Made by a program: the position numbers and the translations under genes
NCBI GenBank assembly: GCA_024743015.1
Contig: JANSXJ010000137.1
Span: forward strand, 1-8,947
Direction of reading: 5' to 3'
DNA: 8,947 bases
Source of the DNA: Hyphomonas sp.
GTDB taxonomy: Bacteria; Pseudomonadota; Alphaproteobacteria; Caulobacterales; Hyphomonadaceae
Shown: in pieces, positions 4,857 through 8,947 of the stretch
Layout of the letters: every line of letters starts with the position of its first letter
Position numbering within the stretch: position 1 is the stretch's first letter
The notes under the pieces: generated by a model
The model's input: the letters and a program-made list of their open reading frames with translations, nothing else
The model's database searches: none
What the model was told of the DNA's origin: nothing

Positions 4857-7315
4857 ACCTGAAAGAATATGCCGACACGCCTACCCTGTTGGCCGACTAT
4901 CTTCCCTGGGCCTGCATTGTCGCGCCGGGTGTCGTCCTCAACAAGGACGGATCGTTCCAGACCACGTTCAAATACAGAGGTCCCGACCTTGAAAGCTCCA
5001 CAGAGGAAGAACTTGTCTCCGTCATGGCGCGGGTCAATAATGTGCTTCGCCGCTTCGGCTCCGGCTGGGCCCTCTTCTTTGAGGCGCAGCGCCATGAGGT
5101 GCATGACTATCCGGAGACAGAGTTTTCCGATGCCCTGACCTGGCTGATCGATCAGGAACGCGCGCTACAGGCAGAGGAAGCCGGTACAAGGTTCGAGAGC
5201 GCCTACTATCTAACACTGCTCTGGCTGCCGCCTGCCGATGCGACGGGCCGCGCCGAGAAAGCGCTGATCCAGCGCGCCGAGACCGAAGACGCCGCAACCT
5301 GGCGTCATCGTCTGGAGACGTTTCAGCAACATGCTGACAGGGTCTTTGATCTCCTCTCCACCTGTCTCGCCGAGATTGGCAAGCTCACTGACGATGAGAC
5401 ACTGACCTATCTGCACTCGACGATTTCGACGAAGCGCCACCCGGTCGTCACACCAGAGCTGCCCGTCTTCCTCGACGCGATTCTGGCAGACGAACCCTTT
5501 GCCGGCGGCTTGGAGCCGATGATCGGTGATGCCCACCTCAGAACGCTGACCATTCTCGGCTTTCCGGCGTCCACCTTACCCGGCATTCTTGATGAGTTGA
5601 ACCGCCAAGGCTTCGCCTATCGCTGGGCCACACGCTTCATCGCCATGGACAAGGCCGAGGCCGAAAAGGTGCTCGGCAAGAAGCGCCGCCACTGGTTCGC
5701 CAAACGCAAATCGATCGGCGCGGTCCTGCGCGAAACGATGTTCAATGAACAGGCTGCACTGGTCGACAATGACGCCGACAACAAGGCCGGTGATGCCGAT
5801 GCCGCGCTGCAGGAGCTAGGCTCCGATCTCGTCTCCTACGGCTATGTCACCACGACAATCACCGTGACGGACACAGACCGCCGCACCGTCGATGAGCATA
5901 TCCGGATCGCAGAGCGCATCGTAAATGGCCGCGGCTTCACAGCCATTAAGGAAACGCTGAACGCGGTCGATGCCTGGCTGGGCTCATTACCAGGTCATCC
6001 GTATGCCAACGTTCGCCAGCCCATCCTGCACACACTGAACCTTGCTCACATGGTGCCGCTCTCTGCCGTCTGGGCGGGCGAAGACACCAACAAACACTTG
6101 CAAGCCCCAGCGCTCATCCAGGCACAGACCGATGGCACCACACCGTTCCGACTGAACCTCCACATCGGCGATGTCGGCCATACGCTCGTCGTCGGCCCGA
6201 CCGGCGCGGGCAAGTCGGTCTTGCTCTCGCTGCTCGCCCTGCAATGGAAGCGTTATGAAGGCGCGCAAGTCCTCATCTTCGACAAGGGCCGCTCGGCCCG
6301 CGCGGCGACGCTTTGCATGGGCGGTGCGCATGTTGATCTCGGCGGCTCCAACGCGCCAAGCCTGCAACCCCTGAAGGACATCGACACAGACACCGGCGCA
6401 AGCTTCGCCGCTGACTGGATCGCCGGGCTCTGCACGAATGAAGGCTTGCACCTAACGCCAGACCTCAAGGCCCGGCTCTGGGAGGCCCTTCAGTCCCTCA
6501 GCTCAGCGCCTGAAAACGAACGTACGCTGACAGGCCTCAGCCTGATGCTGCAGGACGAAACCCTCAAATCTGCGCTGTATCCTTTCACACTTGAAGGCCC
6601 GCATGGACGGCTTCTGGACGCTGACTGCGAAAGCCTCACGCTGGCCGATACGGTTTGTTTCGAGATGGAAGAGCTGATGCACGCCAAGGGCGCGGCCCTC
6701 CCGGTGCTCACCTATCTCTTCCACCGGCTGGAAGCGCGGTTCGATGGCAAGCCAACGCTGCTCATTCTCGATGAAGCCTGGCTCTTCCTTGATGATCCCA
6801 TGTTTGCCGCGCGCATCCGCGAATGGCTGAAGACCCTGCGCAAAAAGAACGTCTCTGTCGTCTTCGCGACGCAAAGCCTCGCCGATATTGCTAACTCCTC
6901 AATTGCCCCCGCACTGGTCGAGAGCTGCCCCACACGCATCTTCCTGCCGAATGAGCGCGCACAGGAACCGCAATCCCGCGAGACCTATGAGCGGTTCGGC
7001 CTCAACGCCCGCCAGATCGAGCTGATCTCAAGAGCCACCCCGAAGCGCGATTACTATTACCAGTCACCCCTCGGCGCGCGTGTCTTCGGTCTCGGCCTCG
7101 GTCCAATTGCGCTGAGCATTTGCGGCGCCTCTGCCCCGGAAGACCAGGCGCAGCTCCACCGCATCTGGGCGGAGACTGAAGGCGAAGGATTCGCCGAATG
7201 CTGGCTTCACGAGAAAGGCCTGCCCTGGGCGGCTGAGCTGCTCAGCCGCTGGCCGGGTCAAGAACCGGATGCATCCGAACCCTTCCCGCCCTCTCACGCC
7301 ATCGCTGCAGAATAG
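4850..7315 (+). CDS. trbE: Conjugal transfer ATPase TrbE (VirB4-like)
   Basis: This is the large ATPase of the Trb type IV secretion system, which works with TrbB to energise pilus assembly and DNA transfer. The ATG at 4850 gives 821 residues, the usual family size. It is preferred because AAGGA (4836-4840) lies nine bases upstream and the protein then begins MLNLKEYADTPTLLADYLPW, as is typical. The same frame is open further upstream to 4751, but only inside trbD. A CagE/TrbE/VirB4 N-terminal region (roughly 170-400) is followed by the P-loop domain. Visible motifs are Walker A GPTGAGKS (449-456), Walker B LLILDEAW (637-644) and the VFATQS motif (671-676). All expected catalytic residues are present. 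Its TAG stop overlaps the Shine-Dalgarno of trbJ. Confidence 0.96.
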   Translation: MLNLKEYADTPTLLADYLPWACIVAPGVVLNKDGSFQTTFKYRGPDLESSTEEELVSVMARVNNVLRRFGSGWALFFEAQRHEVHDYPETEFSDALTWLIDQERALQAEEAGTRFESAYYLTLLWLPPADATGRAEKALIQRAETEDAATWRHRLETFQQHADRVFDLLSTCLAEIGKLTDDETLTYLHSTISTKRHPVVTPELPVFLDAILADEPFAGGLEPMIGDAHLRTLTILGFPASTLPGILDELNRQGFAYRWATRFIAMDKAEAEKVLGKKRRHWFAKRKSIGAVLRETMFNEQAALVDNDADNKAGDADAALQELGSDLVSYGYVTTTITVTDTDRRTVDEHIRIAERIVNGRGFTAIKETLNAVDAWLGSLPGHPYANVRQPILHTLNLAHMVPLSAVWAGEDTNKHLQAPALIQAQTDGTTPFRLNLHIGDVGHTLVVGPTGAGKSVLLSLLALQWKRYEGAQVLIFDKGRSARAATLCMGGAHVDLGGSNAPSLQPLKDIDTDTGASFAADWIAGLCTNEGLHLTPDLKARLWEALQSLSSAPENERTLTGLSLMLQDETLKSALYPFTLEGPHGRLLDADCESLTLADTVCFEMEELMHAKGAALPVLTYLFHRLEARFDGKPTLLILDEAWLFLDDPMFAARIREWLKTLRKKNVSVVFATQSLADIANSSIAPALVESCPTRIFLPNERAQEPQSRETYERFGLNARQIELISRATPKRDYYYQSPLGARVFGLGLGPIALSICGASAPEDQAQLHRIWAETEGEGFAECWLHEKGLPWAAELLSRWPGQEPDASEPFPPSHAIAAE

Positions 7316-7326
7316 GAGCAACACCA

Positions 7327-8043
7327 ATGAAACGACTTCTCCTCTCCGCCGCGCTTTGCGCACTTCCAATGAACGTGCTCACAGCGCCACCCGCAGCCGC
7401 GCAATTGTTTGGCGGCGGGATCGTCTACGATCCGGCGAACCATACTCAGAACATTCTGACGGCGGTTCGGTCCCTCCAGCAGATCAATCAGCAGATCCAG
7501 CAGCTCACCCATGAGATCGAGATGCTGGAGAATATGGCGCGGGATCTGGAAAACCTGCCGGACAGTATCGCTGACGACATATTGAGACGTATGCGCCGCA
7601 TCGATGAGCTCATGCGAGAAGCCGAAGGCATCGGCTATGGCGTCGAAGAGATTGAACGCGACTATGAAGTGATCTACCCGGAAGAGTATGGCGAGACGCC
7701 GCCCGAACACCAGGTTCTCGTTGAAGAAGCTCGGGTGCGCTGGCGTCAGTCCCGCACTGCCTACCGCGAAAGCCTTCTTGTTACAGCGGAAGTCGTCTCC
7801 TCTGCGCGCGCCGACAGTGAAAGCCTCGATCGCCTGATCGCAGGCAGCCAGTCCGCTGTCGGCAACCTTCAGGTGCTGCAAGCAGGCAATCAGATCGAGG
7901 CGCTGCAGACAGAGCAGCTGATGCAGATGGAAGCCATGATGGCCTCGCACTATCGCGCCGAAGCGCTCGAACGGGCTCGCCAGCTTGCTGAAGCCGAACG
8001 TGGCCGCGCCCGCACGCGCGCCTTTTTAGGGTCTCCCGACTAA
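7327..8043 (+). CDS. trbJ: Conjugal transfer protein TrbJ (VirB5-like)
   Basis: This 238-residue exported protein begins with a signal peptide (MKRLLLSAALCALP, with likely cleavage after AAA at 25 and maturation to QLFGGG). The mature N-terminus VYDPANHTQNILTAVRSLQQ (33-52) is typical of TrbJ, and a glutamine-rich helical, coiled-coil-like stretch follows (about 45-75). The C-terminal third is long, helical and charged, ending RARTRAFLGSPD. TrbJ acts in the periplasm during pilus assembly and is the counterpart of VirB5. AGGAG (7314-7318), overlapping the trbE stop, lies eight bases before the ATG. In Ti plasmids and RP4, trbK (entry exclusion lipoprotein) follows; here the stop overlaps the trbL start by one base (TAATG), leaving no room for trbK. 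Confidence 0.93.
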   Translation: MKRLLLSAALCALPMNVLTAPPAAAQLFGGGIVYDPANHTQNILTAVRSLQQINQQIQQLTHEIEMLENMARDLENLPDSIADDILRRMRRIDELMREAEGIGYGVEEIERDYEVIYPEEYGETPPEHQVLVEEARVRWRQSRTAYRESLLVTAEVVSSARADSESLDRLIAGSQSAVGNLQVLQAGNQIEALQTEQLMQMEAMMASHYRAEALERARQLAEAERGRARTRAFLGSPD

Positions 8044-8947
8044 TGGACGTCATCGACACCTTCCTCGCGACGTTTATCGCCTACATCGACAGCGGGTTCG
8101 GCCTGCTGGCGGGAGATGTCGCCTATCTCACGACCACGCTCATCGCCATCGACATTACGCTGGCAGGCCTGTTCTGGGCGCTTTCCCAGAACAGCGATGT
8201 GATCGCAGGTCTGATCAAGAAGGTACTCTATGTGGGCTTTTTCGCCTTTGTGATCGGCAATTTCTCGCTGCTCGCCAATATTGTCTTCGACAGCTTTGCG
8301 CAGCTCGGCGTGACGGCAGGCGGCGGCACGATGACGGCAGCGGATTTGCTCCGTCCGGGGTTCATCGCCGGGGTCGGTTTCGACGCGGCTCAGCCCCTGC
8401 TCGCCGAGATCAGCGACATGCTGGGGCCTATCAGTTTCTTTCACAACTTCATCATGATCGCCGTCATGTTCGTCGCCTGGGCCATTATCATGGTCGCCTT
8501 CTTCGTGCTGGCCGTGCAGCTCTTCATCACCATCCTGGAGTTCAAGCTGACGACGCTCGCAGGCTTTGTGCTCGTGCCCTTCGCGCTCTGGAACAAGACG
8601 ACGTTCCTCGCCGAACGCGTCCTCGGCAATGTCATCACCTCGGGCATCAAGCTCATGGTGCTCGCCGTCATCATTGGCATCGGTTCGACGCTCTTCTCCT
8701 CTGTCACAGACGCGTTCCGCACCGGCGATGATGTCACGCTGGCTCAGGTCATGGGCACGGTGCTTGCCGCGATCGTCTTCTTCTGGATGGGCATCTTCGC
8801 GCCGGGTATTGCGAGCGGTCTCATCACCGGCGCGCCGCAACTTGGCGCAGGTTCAGCTGCAGGCGCTGCAGCGGGCGTTGCAGCTGGCACATATGTTGCC
8901 GGTGCAGGCGGGCGCGCAGCGATCGGTACTGCAGCCTCTGGCGCTTC
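8043..8947 (+). CDS. trbL: Conjugal transfer protein TrbL (VirB6-like), partial (C-terminus beyond right edge)
   Basis: The first 301 residues are visible. TrbL is the polytopic inner-membrane component of the Trb channel, equivalent to VirB6, through which DNA passes. Hydrophobic segments lie at about 29-47, 60-82, 133-165, 168-182, 200-218 and 236-256, with a polar loop (about 84-130) between the second and third. From about residue 257 the sequence turns Gly/Ala-rich and low in complexity (repeated AAG and GAG units), as in the C-terminal tails of many TrbL proteins. The family is usually about 400-500 residues, so perhaps 100-200 are missing. There is only a weak AGGG upstream, so translation probably depends on coupling to trbJ through the TAATG overlap. 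trbF, trbG and trbI would be expected next. Confidence 0.93.
   Translation, partial: MDVIDTFLATFIAYIDSGFGLLAGDVAYLTTTLIAIDITLAGLFWALSQNSDVIAGLIKKVLYVGFFAFVIGNFSLLANIVFDSFAQLGVTAGGGTMTAADLLRPGFIAGVGFDAAQPLLAEISDMLGPISFFHNFIMIAVMFVAWAIIMVAFFVLAVQLFITILEFKLTTLAGFVLVPFALWNKTTFLAERVLGNVITSGIKLMVLAVIIGIGSTLFSSVTDAFRTGDDVTLAQVMGTVLAAIVFFWMGIFAPGIASGLITGAPQLGAGSAAGAAAGVAAGTYVAGAGGRAAIGTAASGA

Noticed and set aside
7294..7950. A 218-codon minus-strand frame
   Set aside because: It lies antisense to trbJ, which has a signal peptide, a good ribosome binding site and family features.
8040..8840. A 266-codon minus-strand frame rich in Asp, Glu, His and Arg
   Set aside because: It is the complement of trbL; hydrophobic codons read backwards give charged residues. 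There is no domain and no separate ribosome binding site case.

Overview
The window looks like part of an integrated conjugative element, or a conjugative plasmid, from an alphaproteobacterium. The evidence is a compact P-type (Trb, RP4/Ti-like) mating-pair-formation operon, beside a DUF6499/DUF2285 regulator of the kind known from alphaproteobacterial integrative and conjugative elements (ICEs), and a GC-rich base composition of roughly 60% in most genes. A marine or aquatic lineage such as the Hyphomonadaceae/Maricaulales is a guess from protein flavour only. No integrase, att site, relaxase, coupling protein or tRNA lies in the window, so its status as an ICE is inferred.

Layout. Positions 1-2016 (minus strand, running off the left edge) encode the first 672 residues of an MmeI-family (Type IIL-like) DNA methyltransferase. 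It has clear SAM-binding (FDPACGSGNF) and catalytic (NPPF) motifs. The N-terminal nuclease-equivalent region seems to have lost its ExK catalytic motif. A 109-base spacer (2017-2125) with nested inverted repeats separates it from a minus-strand gene (2126-2968) for a 280-residue DUF6499-DUF2285 protein related to the FseA/QseM regulators of ICE transfer. A divergent intergenic region (2969-3274) holds a palindrome at the regulator's ribosome binding site and an unusual 10-base-periodic TGCY array. The plus-strand operon trbB-trbC-trbD-trbE-trbJ-trbL follows from 3275 to the right edge, with genes overlapping or separated by at most 11 bases.

How it fits together. TrbB and TrbE are the ATPases that power pilus assembly and transfer, TrbC is the pilin, TrbD is a small membrane partner of TrbE, TrbJ is a periplasmic assembly protein, and TrbL is the polytopic inner-membrane channel component (partial here). 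The regulator, transcribed divergently from trbB, is well placed to control the operon. The methyltransferase is probably a cargo modification or defence gene downstream of it.

The parts most worth a second look are the nuclease-degenerate MmeI-like protein with a sharp GC drop at its target-recognition half, the single-frame FseA-like regulator next to trb, and the helically phased repeats upstream of trbB.
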